A model generated the notes under the pieces. That model was given only the letters and a program-made list of their open reading frames with translations. It had not been told where the DNA came from and made no database searches. A program made the position numbers and the translations under genes. Below, one piece after another: positions 16,886 to 26,603 of a DNA stretch of 64,000 nucleotides; within the stretch, counting starts at the first letter, position 1, and each line of letters begins with the position of its first letter. Source of the DNA: Eutrophocola sp965662685 (GTDB lineage: Bacteria; Pseudomonadota; Gammaproteobacteria; Pseudomonadales; Pseudohongiellaceae); assembly GCA_965662685.1 (NCBI GenBank), contig CBFIIQ010000011.1, positions 1 to 64,000 of the forward strand. The letters are read 5' to 3'.

Positions 16886-19800
16886 ATGAATAAATGGCAA
16901 AGTTCCAGAGCCCTTAAGCGAGTGATCGTTGAAATTCAAACCTTGAGTGAGGTGCTGTCTTCGGCACTGGAAACTGTTATTTCAACTCCAGCAGATGAGG
17001 AGAAACCGATTCAGGATCTGCGCGGACCAGTGGCTGACTTTGCCTGTATACCGGGAATGCTGCAACTACTTGATTTGCCTAATCTGTCGTTATTGGCAAA
17101 TGAAATATCCGTTTCCATAAAAGAATTATTGCTGGAAAAAAAGCAACTGCCTGGATGGAAAGTAAATCCAAGACTTGAAGCTGCCTACTTAGGTCTGTGC
17201 AGCATTTCTTCGATGCTTGAAGTTAGCCTTGATAATAATGTTGATAATTTTGAGCAGGTCGGTCTTTTGCTGAACCGGATTAGAAATTCACGCAACGTTG
17301 CACAGTTATTTAATTCTTCGGTACTACTTGAAAAGCAGGATATAAATTACCGCAAAGTATTTGAGGAAAAACCACAACTACTTCAGGACTTGATGGAAAA
17401 ACAGCTAATGTTCTACAACAAGGCCTGCAAAATTCTTCTAAAAAGCCCTGACGACAAAAAAGCGCTCGAGGTTGTCATAAAGGTTGTCAATAATCTGAGC
17501 CTGATACTGCGTGATTACAGAGCTGGAACACGCTGGGCTCTGTCCAGTGCTTTGCTGGCGGCACTACCAGAGGAGAATCTCGATCAGACAATGTTTCGGA
17601 TATTGGCAGGGTTTTCCTGGTCTCTGCAGTTTTCCAAAAAAGAAAGTGTGACGTTGCAGCATGATGAAATGTCGGGAGTACTTGATAAAGATCTGGAAAA
17701 CAGTGTGCTTAATGAGATATCGGTACTCACTGAGATAAAAAATGAGCAAGCACCGGAAATTTCGTTTATCAGGCAGTGGCTACGTTTGTCAGGTAATGCG
17801 CCAAGTCATATCGATAATGATGTAATTTTCAACAAGGCAGGGTCGAATGAAGATGCAGCTCGAGTTGGCTATTACGCCAGGGAAGCGAGAAATAAAACTA
17901 TAGATATTCTGCGTGAGAAAATAATTATCTTGCTGGATTCTATTGATGAAATTGCAGATGACGTGGACCGCAGTGGCGCACCAATTGAGGAAATACAGGC
18001 AGAAATTACCCGGCTAGGGGAGGTTATACATTTTATTGGTCTGACAACACTGGCAGGAACAATTTCAAATGATCTGGCTACAGCATCACCTCAAAAAGAT
18101 CGTGACTTGTTGTTTTCTATTGCCAGGATACTGGTTGCCAGTGCCGCGGAACTGACTGCTTTTCAGGATAACTATGCGCTCAACCTGTTGCTGGTAGTAA
18201 AAGAAGAAGGAAATAACCCGCGCATGAGTTCTGCCCGTTTACATGCCTTGCAGGGAGTTACTGCCTGTATAAAAACTGTGATAACTAATCTGGATTTTAT
18301 TGCAGAAAATAAACCACAGGTCCCTGAGGAAACCCGATCAATACTTGGGGAATTATCACGCGTCTTGCAGTTATTAAACCTGCCTGAGCAGTCACAACAA
18401 TTTCAAATTGCGCAGAAATATATTGCTGATTTGGCAATGCATACCTCATTTGATACGAACACTCCTGGATTCCAGCATGTATGCCAGTTAATGATAAATT
18501 CTCTTTGGTATTTTGAAAATCTGATATCAGGTAGAGAGAATGATTCTGCTGTCTTTCGTGAAAAAAGTGCCGATTTTACCGCCCGGTTGCTGGCTGATAT
18601 TTCACTGCGTAAAACGGAGCCCGAAGAAAACCCTGATTTACCTGCAATAGATAGCGCCGGTATCAAACCGGTAGACATTGAGCAACTTTCGCCAGGGCAT
18701 AATATTCACCCGGAAGCATCAGATGCATCCGGTAAACCACAAAATACAGGGATGGAGATTGATGAGGACCATAAGCAAAGGATGGTCTTTAGTAGTGAGT
18801 TTGATGAAATATTATTTTCGCTTCGTGAAGAATTAAGTGATCTGCAGAGTGTGGGCCAGCAGACTGGCAGAGTTAGAAATTGCTGCAGACTGTTTCACAC
18901 ACTGGGTGGAAGTGGTCGTTCAATTGCGCAGGACATTGCCGAGGTTTCCGTTGCCATGGAAACACTTTTCAATAGTCTTTCTGCAAAGCCGCAGGGAATT
19001 ACTGATGAAATCATGGGGTTTACGGAAGAAGTGCTTGATGTGCTTGCATTACTTCGCGACGGCATCCTCGATCCGGAGAATGACAATGCTTTCAAAGCAG
19101 GTTCCTTTAAGGCCAGTATCAATAATATATGTATACAGGCCATGGCCTATGAAAAAGCGCTGGTCGAAGATAGCTCATCAAACGAAACCGGCGGGGCTTA
19201 TCCGGGCATCACCCAGACCAAAACAGCATTACAAAAATATTTTCAATCTGAAGACCCATTACTAACTGGTTTCCTTCAGGAAGCCAGGGAATTGTATGCA
19301 CGTATTAAGGAAGGGATAGACACGCTGGAGAAAAATAGCAAAAGTAGCGTAACACTGGAACAGATCAGTAAAGCACTGTATCTCTTCCAGGGCGCAGCTG
19401 AAATGGCAGATTGCATAGCAATAAGCAGTGTTATTCAAGCGATACTGGCGTCTGTTGAAAAACTATCGCCAGAGATAGTGGAAGAACATGGAGTGGATCA
19501 GGCCTTTATAACTATTATGAATATTAGTGTGGACTGGTTGGGCAATACCATGTCGAAACTGGAAAATCACGGGTCCGTGGATGACAGTGAAGCAATTGTC
19601 CAGGAATTAAATAAATACGCTCATAAAATTCCAGCAGCTGATAGTAAAAATGAACAAGCCTCAACACTAGCTGATGCAATAGGCAGTATTACCCCTGAAC
19701 AGTTGTTGTTTCTTCCGGCACCAGTATTATTGCCAACAAAGTCAGCACTGGAAAAAATGGATTCCGCAAAATCATCAACAGAAATTGCACAACCTGAAGA

Positions 19801-22297
19801 TCTGATAACACAACAGTTACCGTCGCAGGCAATAGAAAGTCCGGTCGATCAGGAGTTACTGGCGGTGTTTCTGGATGAAATCACGGAACTGTTACAGGAT
19901 CTGGATGACCTTTATCTGCACTGGCAGAAGCAGCCCGAAGACAAAACCACACTGGAAAAATATTTACGCATACTTCACACCCTTAAGGGCAGCTCGGCAC
20001 TTGCCCAGGATGATGCTTTAAGTCATGCCGCTCATGTATATGAATCATTTGTGATAAGTGCCAGCAAAGGCAGTGGCTTTGATAAAGATTTTTTTACAAG
20101 CTGTGATATCCATCTGCATGGGCTACATAAGATTTGTGGTTTGTACAGCAAGGACAGCAATGGCTATATAACAAGAAATGCTGAAGATGATGAATTACCG
20201 CCTGTATTGGAAGACACGTTAGCGTCCCGGTTGGAAGTTCACCCGCCTGCTAATTCTGAGAGTTTCACTGGTGGTGATGAAGACTTTGATGAGATGGACT
20301 CGGTGAAAATCTCTGGAACAACAGAAGATGAAAAGAGTAATTCGCAGAAACTGGTAAAAAATTCGCAACAAAGTCTTGAAGGGAACAAGGAGGCAGAATT
20401 ATACAAAGCTTCCAATCGTCCCAAATCCGAAGCTGAAGCAATAAATCCCTTGCCAGCCGCTGAAGAGCAGGTACGTGTTTCAAGCCAGTTACTAAGTTAT
20501 TTGCTTAATGATGCAGATGAGATCAATTTTTCCAGGAACCGGCTGGAAAAAAGTTTTCATGATGTTGGCAACCTCCTGATCGAAATGGACGAAACTCTTA
20601 TTCGTCTCAATTCCTTTGTTAAAAGAGTCGATGAAAGTGCCTGTCAAAGTCCAGCTGGCAGAGAGCAGAATGATAATCACATCAAGTCAGCTGCGGAAAC
20701 TGACGGGTTTGATGTTCTGGAAATGGATCGTTATACAGAACTACAGGAACTGTCACTGTCACTCACAGAAGATTATGAGGATTTACAGGACATCAGGCGC
20801 AATCTTTCCAGTCGTCTGAAGGAAATTGATCAGGCTCTAATGGGGCAGCAGCGACTCACCAATAGTTTGCAGGACGGTTTGATTTCATCACAAATGGTNN
20901 NNNNNNNNNNNNNTGTGCCGCGCTTGCGTCGACTTGTCAGGCAGACTGGCAGGGAGCTCAACAAAGATATCCAGATCGAAGTCCATAATCAGCAGGGTAA
21001 TCTGGACAAAAATATCCTGCAGGCCGTTATTACCCCCTTTGAACATATTCTGCGTAATGCCATTGATCATGGTATCGAACCGGCACAGGAACGTGTAAAG
21101 GCCGGAAAGGATGCGCAGGCAACCATCTCCCTTGAGGTGCTAAGGCAAGGCGCAAGCATTAGTGTTGTCATCAAGGATGATGGGCGCGGTATCGATGTTG
21201 AGAAGGTCAAGAGTCGTGCCGTGGACAGCGGGCTGCTTGAGGCAGGTGCCATTATCAGTGATGAAGAAGTAATGCAGCTAATATTTCAACCAGGCTTTTC
21301 CACGGCAGAGCAGCTATCCACCATCTCTGGCAGGGGGGTTGGGCTGGATGTCGTGAAGAACCAGATTAATCAGGTCGGAGGCTCGGTTGAGGTCGTCAGT
21401 AATGCAGGAAAAGNNNNNNNNNNNNNNNNNNNNNNNNNNNNNNNNNNNNNNNNNNNNNNNNNNNNNNNNNNNNNNNNNNNNNNNNNNNNNNNNNNNNNNN
21501 NNNNNNNNNNNNNNNNNNNNNNNNNNNNNNNNNNNNNNNNNNNNNNNNNNNNNNNNNNNNNNNNNNNNNNNNNNNNNNNNNNNNNNNNNNNNNNNNNNNN
21601 NNNNNNNNNNNNNNNNNNNNNNNNNNNNNNNNNNNNNNNNNNNNNNNNNNNNNNNNNNNNNNNNNNNNNNNNNNNNNNNNNNNNNNNNNNNNNNNNNNNN
21701 NNNNNNNNNNNNNNNNNNNNNNNNNNNNNNNNNNNNNNNNNNNNNNACCTGGTAGTGAAATCCTTTGGTAAACAATTTACCACCATGGCAGGAATCAGTG
21801 GCGGCGTGATTATGCCTGATGGCAATGTAGCTATCGTGCTGGACCTGGCTTCACTGGTAAACCTGCATCATGACAATAAGAAAACTGCGTCAGGCTCAGT
21901 GTTTTTGCAAGCAGGTCCAAGGCGCTCAGGCGCAAAAAGTAAGAAAATCATGGTGGTAGATGATTCCATAACTGTGAGAAAAGTCACCACTGGTATTCTT
22001 GAGCGAAACGGCATGGATGTTATCAGTGCCAAAAATGGTCTGGAAGCCGTCGAATTACTGGACACTTATTTACCCGATGTGATTTTGCTGGATATAGAAA
22101 TGCCAAAGATGGATGGTTTTGAAGTGGCTGCTTATATCCGTAAGCAGGGATCACCAATCAGGGATATCCCCATCATCATGATTACCTCCCGTATTGGTGA
22201 AAAGCATCGTAATCGGGCAGGAGAACTTGGTGTAAATGAATATCTTTGCAAGCCGTTTCAGGAAAAAAATCTTATTAAAACGATTCAGAATTTTTAG
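16886..22297 (+). CDS. chpA: ChpA-type hybrid chemosensory histidine kinase
   Basis: Very large CheA-like kinase (1803 codons including masked ones) of the pilus chemosensory system. From N to C: several helical HPt-type repeats, among them FHTLGGSG with His at about residue 671 and LHTLKGSS with His at about 1031. Then come an acidic linker, the P3 dimerisation helices, a HATPase domain (EHILRNAIDHG, DDGRGID, ISGRGVGLDVV) and a mostly masked region that should hold the end of the ATPase and the CheW domain. A C-terminal receiver follows (MVVDDSIT, LLDIEMPKMDG, YLCKPF). The 15 Ns at 20899-20913 fall in the conserved MVPF...VPRLRR segment and the 333 Ns at 21414-21746 keep frame. P. aeruginosa ChpA is larger still and has eight phosphotransfer domains. 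Confidence 0.93.
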   Translation: MNKWQSSRALKRVIVEIQTLSEVLSSALETVISTPADEEKPIQDLRGPVADFACIPGMLQLLDLPNLSLLANEISVSIKELLLEKKQLPGWKVNPRLEAAYLGLCSISSMLEVSLDNNVDNFEQVGLLLNRIRNSRNVAQLFNSSVLLEKQDINYRKVFEEKPQLLQDLMEKQLMFYNKACKILLKSPDDKKALEVVIKVVNNLSLILRDYRAGTRWALSSALLAALPEENLDQTMFRILAGFSWSLQFSKKESVTLQHDEMSGVLDKDLENSVLNEISVLTEIKNEQAPEISFIRQWLRLSGNAPSHIDNDVIFNKAGSNEDAARVGYYAREARNKTIDILREKIIILLDSIDEIADDVDRSGAPIEEIQAEITRLGEVIHFIGLTTLAGTISNDLATASPQKDRDLLFSIARILVASAAELTAFQDNYALNLLLVVKEEGNNPRMSSARLHALQGVTACIKTVITNLDFIAENKPQVPEETRSILGELSRVLQLLNLPEQSQQFQIAQKYIADLAMHTSFDTNTPGFQHVCQLMINSLWYFENLISGRENDSAVFREKSADFTARLLADISLRKTEPEENPDLPAIDSAGIKPVDIEQLSPGHNIHPEASDASGKPQNTGMEIDEDHKQRMVFSSEFDEILFSLREELSDLQSVGQQTGRVRNCCRLFHTLGGSGRSIAQDIAEVSVAMETLFNSLSAKPQGITDEIMGFTEEVLDVLALLRDGILDPENDNAFKAGSFKASINNICIQAMAYEKALVEDSSSNETGGAYPGITQTKTALQKYFQSEDPLLTGFLQEARELYARIKEGIDTLEKNSKSSVTLEQISKALYLFQGAAEMADCIAISSVIQAILASVEKLSPEIVEEHGVDQAFITIMNISVDWLGNTMSKLENHGSVDDSEAIVQELNKYAHKIPAADSKNEQASTLADAIGSITPEQLLFLPAPVLLPTKSALEKMDSAKSSTEIAQPEDLITQQLPSQAIESPVDQELLAVFLDEITELLQDLDDLYLHWQKQPEDKTTLEKYLRILHTLKGSSALAQDDALSHAAHVYESFVISASKGSGFDKDFFTSCDIHLHGLHKICGLYSKDSNGYITRNAEDDELPPVLEDTLASRLEVHPPANSESFTGGDEDFDEMDSVKISGTTEDEKSNSQKLVKNSQQSLEGNKEAELYKASNRPKSEAEAINPLPAAEEQVRVSSQLLSYLLNDADEINFSRNRLEKSFHDVGNLLIEMDETLIRLNSFVKRVDESACQSPAGREQNDNHIKSAAETDGFDVLEMDRYTELQELSLSLTEDYEDLQDIRRNLSSRLKEIDQALMGQQRLTNSLQDGLISSQMXXXXXXVPRLRRLVRQTGRELNKDIQIEVHNQQGNLDKNILQAVITPFEHILRNAIDHGIEPAQERVKAGKDAQATISLEVLRQGASISVVIKDDGRGIDVEKVKSRAVDSGLLEAGAIISDEEVMQLIFQPGFSTAEQLSTISGRGVGLDVVKNQINQVGGSVEVVSNAGKXXXXXXXXXXXXXXXXXXXXXXXXXXXXXXXXXXXXXXXXXXXXXXXXXXXXXXXXXXXXXXXXXXXXXXXXXXXXXXXXXXXXXXXXXXXXXXXXXXXXXXXXXXXXXXXXLVVKSFGKQFTTMAGISGGVIMPDGNVAIVLDLASLVNLHHDNKKTASGSVFLQAGPRRSGAKSKKIMVVDDSITVRKVTTGILERNGMDVISAKNGLEAVELLDTYLPDVILLDIEMPKMDGFEVAAYIRKQGSPIRDIPIIMITSRIGEKHRNRAGELGVNEYLCKPFQEKNLIKTIQNF
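20899..20913. other. Run of 15 Ns inside chpA
   Basis: Five codons hidden in a conserved part of the kinase; the frame is kept. Confidence 0.99.
21414..21746. other. Run of 333 Ns inside chpA
   Basis: Hides 111 codons covering the expected end of the HATPase domain and most of the CheW-like domain; the frame is kept. Confidence 0.99.
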
Positions 22298-22346
22298 TGG
22301 ATATTGCAGACCATACCTAAACCTGACAAATGAAATTTAAGAAAAA

Positions 22347-22805
22347 ATGACTATGGAAAAACATCAAGCTGCCAGCTGCATGATACTCAAAACCAATGAG
22401 CAGCAATGGCTGGTACCCAGAAATATTGTTGCCGAAGTGATCAAGTACAGTTTTATTAATACTTCGGAAGATAAGGACAGTGGAATGAGCTTCATTGAAT
22501 GGCGTGGTTGCCGCTTGCCTCATATCACACTGTTCAAACCCGGGCAGTGTGTAAAGCCGGAAGCATCAGAAGAGAACAGGGTTGTCATTGTCTATGGCTT
22601 GCAAAATCCGGGGATCCTGCCCTATTACAGTTTTCAGATCAGTAAAAGTCCACAGCTTCTGCAAGTGGGTGATAACGACTTGACGCAAATTAAAACACAG
22701 AGCCTGCACCCGGGAGAATTAATGCAGGTTGAGGTTGATGGTATAAAGGCCATCATTCCTCAGGTTGATTATTTTGAAAATTCCATTCTTAAACGGATTC
22801 ACTAG
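22347..22805 (+). CDS. CheW-like chemosensory protein (ChpC-like)
   Basis: A 152 aa second CheW-type adaptor following chpA, as ChpC does in P. aeruginosa. Visible motifs are WLVPRNIVAEVI near residues 21-32 and a GMSFIEWRGCRLPHI segment equivalent to the CheW strand that contacts receptor and kinase. ChpC links extra receptors to the Chp pathway in Pseudomonas; the role here is inferred from position. The start could also be Met3. The next gene begins two bases after its stop. Confidence 0.75.
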   Translation: MTMEKHQAASCMILKTNEQQWLVPRNIVAEVIKYSFINTSEDKDSGMSFIEWRGCRLPHITLFKPGQCVKPEASEENRVVIVYGLQNPGILPYYSFQISKSPQLLQVGDNDLTQIKTQSLHPGELMQVEVDGIKAIIPQVDYFENSILKRIH

Positions 22806-22807
22806 TT

Positions 22808-25147
22808 ATGTTGAGCAGTAAGCAAGTACAAAGTAATGAAATGCTGGATCTGGAAAAAAAGCTTTCTGAAGCTAATGCCCGGTCCCGGGATTTTAGCCGG
22901 GGCATGGCAAAACTAAGTGATGCATTAATTCGTGAAAAAAAGAACAGAAAAACCCTGCAGCAGGCGCTGAAAACTGTTGAGATGGAATTACTCGAGGTAC
23001 TTGGTGCTCATTTTTTGACTGTTTACCAAAGTATAGACAATGGAAAGGAAATTACCGCAGTCTACAAAGGTGGTGATGGATCCGAATCAGTAGAAAAACA
23101 ATCCATCAGAGTCCCTCTTAGTACGACATCAGTAGCAGGTTATGTAGCACTGAGTCATCGTTCGCTGTGCATCAAGGATGTCTATGAGTCTGAAGAATTA
23201 AAAGTAATACATCCTGATTTGAAATTTGATGCCCGTTTCAGTGAAAGTCGAAACATCCAGTTTAAATCCATGATTGCGGTGCCAATCAAGAATGAAATTC
23301 TTCTTGGTGTGGTTCAGCTTATCAATCTTGATCATCACAGTACTTTCTCACGTTCCGATATCAAACGTGCTGCCATACTGGCCCAGACACTGGCTAAAAT
23401 TTTCAGAGATGATTTTCAAACTACACTGGGTCCATATGATTATCTGGTGCAGCAAGGAAAGCTTGGTAGTCTGGAACTGGAAAAAGTTCAGCGAGAATGC
23501 AAAGGCTCAAAAAAGAAGATTGTGCGAAAGCTGATTGATGAGTTCAAAATATCGGAAGATGATATTGGTAAATCCCTGGAGTTATATTACCGGGTTCCTT
23601 ACATGAAGTATGACTCCTTGACCCAGCCTCCGCATGAGCTCATTGCAAACATCACCACAAATTACCTGATCAATAATCTCTGGGTGCCGGTATCCGGTAA
23701 CAAGGAAGAAGCAGTCATTCTGATAGATGACCCCAGTGATTACACCCGAATAATGGAAATTCAATCTCTGTTAAGAGTGAAGAAGATCGAGTTAAGAGTT
23801 GGATTGCCGGAACATATTCTTCAGTTTATTAACTCTGGAACAGATGATTTTCCTGAATCAGAAGGATTTGATGATGTATTCAGGAGTCTGGAAGAGGAAA
23901 ACGATGTAGAACTGCAGCGCACGGAAGATGATGAGCTGGATGAGTCAGAGGTTACCAGTTCTGCAATTATACAGTTGGTCAATAAAATCATAATGGAGTC
24001 TAGCAGGCTGAACAGTTCCGATATTCATATTGAGCCCGGCAAAGATAAAGGTCCTGGTATTGTGCGGGTGAGAGTGGATGGTGAGTGCAGCGAACTGCTC
24101 AGGGTTCCGGGAGAACATACTGCAGCGCTTATTGCGCGAATAAAGGTTATGTCCAGGCTTGATATTTCTGAACGCAGAAAGCCGCAGGATGGCAAGTGTA
24201 AATTAAAAGTGGCGAAACGAAATCTTGAATTGCGTGTAGCTACAGTACCCACAGTCAATGGCGAGAGCGCAGTGCTACGTATTCTTGCTGCCGGTAATGC
24301 CATGCCGATGGACAAACTGGCATTAAGTGACAGTAATTACGAGAGACTTAACGACGTTTGTAAAAAACCTCATGGTCTTATTCTTGTCGTTGGCCCCACG
24401 GGTTCAGGTAAAACAACTTCACTGCATGCGGTACTGGGGCATGTAAATAAGCCCAACAAGAAAATCTGGACGGCAGAAGATCCAGTAGAGATTACGCAGC
24501 CAGGATTACAGCAGGTTCAGGTGCATCCAAAAATCGGTTTTACCTTTGCCGATGCCATGCGCGCGTTTCTGCGAGCAGACCCGGATATTATTTTGATTGG
24601 TGAGATGCGTGATAAAGAAACAGCCTCTATCGGTGTTGAAGCATCATTAACCGGACATCTTGTGTTATCCACCTTGCATACCAATTCCGCACCGGAAACT
24701 ATTTCACGACTGCTCGACCTTGGTCTTGATCCGGTAAACTTTTCCGATGCCCTGTTGGGTATTCTGGCCCAGCGCTTGATGCGAACCCTGTGTGCTGATT
24801 GCAAGGAGCCTTACAAACCTGATCAAAAGGAACTTGATCACCTGATAGATCAGTATGACAGGGAAACGTTTGCAGAACTTGGAGTTGATCCGGCAAGTGT
24901 CGAACTCTATCGTGCGAAAGGTTGTACCAGTTGTGGTGGACTCGGGTACAGGGGGCGTGTGGGGATTCACGAATTTTTGCTTGGAACGCCCCGGTTACAG
25001 GGGCTGATCTACCGCAACGCTGGTATTGAAGCTATTTATGATCAAGCCATAGCTGACGGCATGCGTACGCTCAAGCAGGATGGTATCGCCAAGATATTTG
25101 CAGGTCTGAGTGATTATGCTCAATTATTGAATGTGACGGCAGAGTAA
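22808..25147 (+). CDS. GspE/PilB-family ATPase with N-terminal GAF domain
   Basis: A 779 aa protein. Residues 10-60 look like a coiled coil, 60-205 a GAF sensor domain (MIAVPIKNEILLGVVQLIN), and 210-345 a T2SSE_N/MshEN-like segment (LGPYDYLVQQGKL followed by ELEKV). An acidic linker precedes the secretion-type ATPase: Walker A GPTGSGKTT at 529-537, Asp box ILIGEMRD, His box STLHTN, and two CxxC pairs (CADC, CTSC) for zinc. The ATPase half resembles PilB/GspE extension motors. Fusion to a GAF domain and placement at the end of a Chp operon are unusual; it may be a signal-controlled pilus motor or a regulatory paralogue. No ribosome site precedes ATG 22808, so translation is probably coupled to the CheW-like gene. 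Confidence 0.85.
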   Translation: MLSSKQVQSNEMLDLEKKLSEANARSRDFSRGMAKLSDALIREKKNRKTLQQALKTVEMELLEVLGAHFLTVYQSIDNGKEITAVYKGGDGSESVEKQSIRVPLSTTSVAGYVALSHRSLCIKDVYESEELKVIHPDLKFDARFSESRNIQFKSMIAVPIKNEILLGVVQLINLDHHSTFSRSDIKRAAILAQTLAKIFRDDFQTTLGPYDYLVQQGKLGSLELEKVQRECKGSKKKIVRKLIDEFKISEDDIGKSLELYYRVPYMKYDSLTQPPHELIANITTNYLINNLWVPVSGNKEEAVILIDDPSDYTRIMEIQSLLRVKKIELRVGLPEHILQFINSGTDDFPESEGFDDVFRSLEEENDVELQRTEDDELDESEVTSSAIIQLVNKIIMESSRLNSSDIHIEPGKDKGPGIVRVRVDGECSELLRVPGEHTAALIARIKVMSRLDISERRKPQDGKCKLKVAKRNLELRVATVPTVNGESAVLRILAAGNAMPMDKLALSDSNYERLNDVCKKPHGLILVVGPTGSGKTTSLHAVLGHVNKPNKKIWTAEDPVEITQPGLQQVQVHPKIGFTFADAMRAFLRADPDIILIGEMRDKETASIGVEASLTGHLVLSTLHTNSAPETISRLLDLGLDPVNFSDALLGILAQRLMRTLCADCKEPYKPDQKELDHLIDQYDRETFAELGVDPASVELYRAKGCTSCGGLGYRGRVGIHEFLLGTPRLQGLIYRNAGIEAIYDQAIADGMRTLKQDGIAKIFAGLSDYAQLLNVTAE

Positions 25148-25196
25148 AAAAAAAGGACGCAGATCGGGAGAGCTTTAGCGGGCTTGATCTGCGCCC
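25146..25196. terminator. Bidirectional hairpin between the GAF-ATPase and HPF-like genes
   Basis: GGaCGCAGATC (25155-25165) pairs with GATCTGCGcCC (25186-25196), loop 20 bases. On the minus strand the stem is followed by about nine Ts (As at 25146-25154), a good terminator for the HPF-like gene. It overlaps the end of the ATPase gene and can also end plus-strand transcripts. Confidence 0.75.
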
Positions 25197-25229
25197 TAAA
25201 GGGATAAAAGGGGAGTTACTGCAATAAGT

Positions 25230-25562
25230 TCAAGCTGCGTCTTTCACTTGTCTAAAAATCTTCCTCTTTTTCATGATCCGGCGCGAAACTGTGTGTTTAA
25301 CTCTTCCGGCACAGTCATGAATGGCGTTATACATATTTTCCCTGGTTGAACGAATGACAAATTCAGGGCTGTTGCTCATCCTGACTAATATCTGGCAGCG
25401 CTTGTCGATCCCGCCATGATTACTGCTATTGATATCCTCCAGCCTGACATCAAGCAGGGTTATTTGATGATATCTTTCCAGAATATCCAGCAGGTTATCC
25501 TGAATCGAAAGCTCTAGTGCGCGAGTCAGGGGAAAGCTTCTTGACTGTATATGTAGTGCCAT
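25230..25562 (-). CDS. HPF/RaiA-family ribosome-associated protein (divergent)
   Basis: A 110 aa basic protein with the beta-alpha-beta layout of the hibernation promoting factor fold. It starts MALHIQSRSFPLTRALELSI and contains a central DVRLEDINSS strand. The C-terminus is strongly basic (SRRIMKKRKIFRQ), suitable for rRNA binding. It is diverged from HPF and YfiA proper and has no long-HPF dimerisation domain. AGGAG sits eight bases before the ATG. It is transcribed divergently from nhaR, with shared repeats between them, so the LysR protein may control it. Possible roles are ribosome inactivation in stress or stationary phase; this is family-based. Confidence 0.7.
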   Translation of the reverse strand: MALHIQSRSFPLTRALELSIQDNLLDILERYHQITLLDVRLEDINSSNHGGIDKRCQILVRMSNSPEFVIRSTRENMYNAIHDCAGRVKHTVSRRIMKKRKIFRQVKDAA

Positions 25563-25606
25563 GTTTTCACTCCTGTTCTATTCAAGTTGCAAGCATCTTA
25601 TTACAA

Positions 25607-25649
25607 ATATATAGTTCGTAATAATCGTATTATATTTATATATAGTTCG
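25607..25649. promoter_or_regulatory. Direct repeats ATATATAGTTCG in the hpf-like/nhaR intergenic region
   Basis: ATATATAGTTCG occurs at 25607-25618 and again at 25638-25649, exactly 31 bases apart (about three helical turns), in the 117-base divergent promoter region. It is a candidate binding site for the NhaR-type regulator, inferred from position and spacing. Confidence 0.5.
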
Positions 25650-25679
25650 ATAAAACCGTACTAATAAGCGAGAGCGCTG

Positions 25680-26588
25680 ATGAATTACAAGCATTTACAT
25701 TATTTCTGGATGGTCGCTAAAACCGGAAGTATTGCCGGTGCCAGCGAAGCCTTGCATATCACGCCACAGACCATCAGCGGACAGTTGACGCAATTACAGG
25801 ACACCATTGGGGACAAGTTGTTTGAGCGCAAGGGGCGACGCCTGCTAATGACTGCCAAGGGCAGGACTGTCTTCAAGTATGCCAATGAGATGTTCAGCCT
25901 CGGCGAGGAACTCGGTGAGTTTTTAAATGGATCTTCCACGCTGGGTCAGAGAGAGTTCATAGTTGGCATCATGGATGGTGTGCCGAAAACCATAGCCTAT
26001 AAAATACTCTCGCCGGTATTGGAAGGGAGTGAAAAGGTGCACCTCACTTGCCGTGAGGGTTCTTTTGAACAACTCATCACTGCTCTGGCAATTCGCCAAC
26101 TGGATATGGTGATCAGTGATATGCCGGTCAATTCGGCTTACAGTATCAAGGCCTATAACCATAAGCTTGGCGAAAGTCCTTTAACCTGTTTCGCTGTGAA
26201 AAAACTTGCCAGCCAGTATCGAAAGAATTTTCCAAAGAATCTTGAACAGGCTCCGCTGTTATTGCCCACTGATAACAGCACTATTCGGCCTGCCATCGAT
26301 CAATGGTTCATGTCGATGAATGTTTCACCAAATATCGTCGGCGAGTTCGATGACAGTGCCTTGCTTAAAGCCTTTGGCGAGACCGGGAAAGGACTTTTTT
26401 TCATGCCAAGCATTATAGAAAAGGAAGTCTGTGAACATTATGAGGTTGAAGTCGTAGGCCGGACCAATAAAGTACGTGAGCAATTCTATGCTCTGTCACT
26501 GGAACGCAAGATCAGTGACGCGCTGCCAATACTGTCGACTATTTATAATACGGCAAAAACGCAGCTGTTCGCAGATACAGATAGTTGA
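25680..26588 (+). CDS. nhaR: LysR-family transcriptional regulator, NhaR type
   Basis: A 302 aa LysR regulator. The N-terminal winged helix (HYFWMVAKTGSIAGASEAL, then TPQTISGQL) and the stretch GEFDDSALLKAFGETGKG in the effector domain follow E. coli NhaR closely. NhaR activates the sodium/proton antiporter gene nhaA and other genes in response to Na+. No antiporter gene is adjacent here; instead the divergent partner is an HPF-like gene, so the target set probably differs. The start ATG 25680 gives the standard NhaR N-terminus MNYKHLHYFW. Confidence 0.85.
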   Translation: MNYKHLHYFWMVAKTGSIAGASEALHITPQTISGQLTQLQDTIGDKLFERKGRRLLMTAKGRTVFKYANEMFSLGEELGEFLNGSSTLGQREFIVGIMDGVPKTIAYKILSPVLEGSEKVHLTCREGSFEQLITALAIRQLDMVISDMPVNSAYSIKAYNHKLGESPLTCFAVKKLASQYRKNFPKNLEQAPLLLPTDNSTIRPAIDQWFMSMNVSPNIVGEFDDSALLKAFGETGKGLFFMPSIIEKEVCEHYEVEVVGRTNKVREQFYALSLERKISDALPILSTIYNTAKTQLFADTDS

Positions 26589-26603
26589 TTTGCACTTTTA
26601 TGA

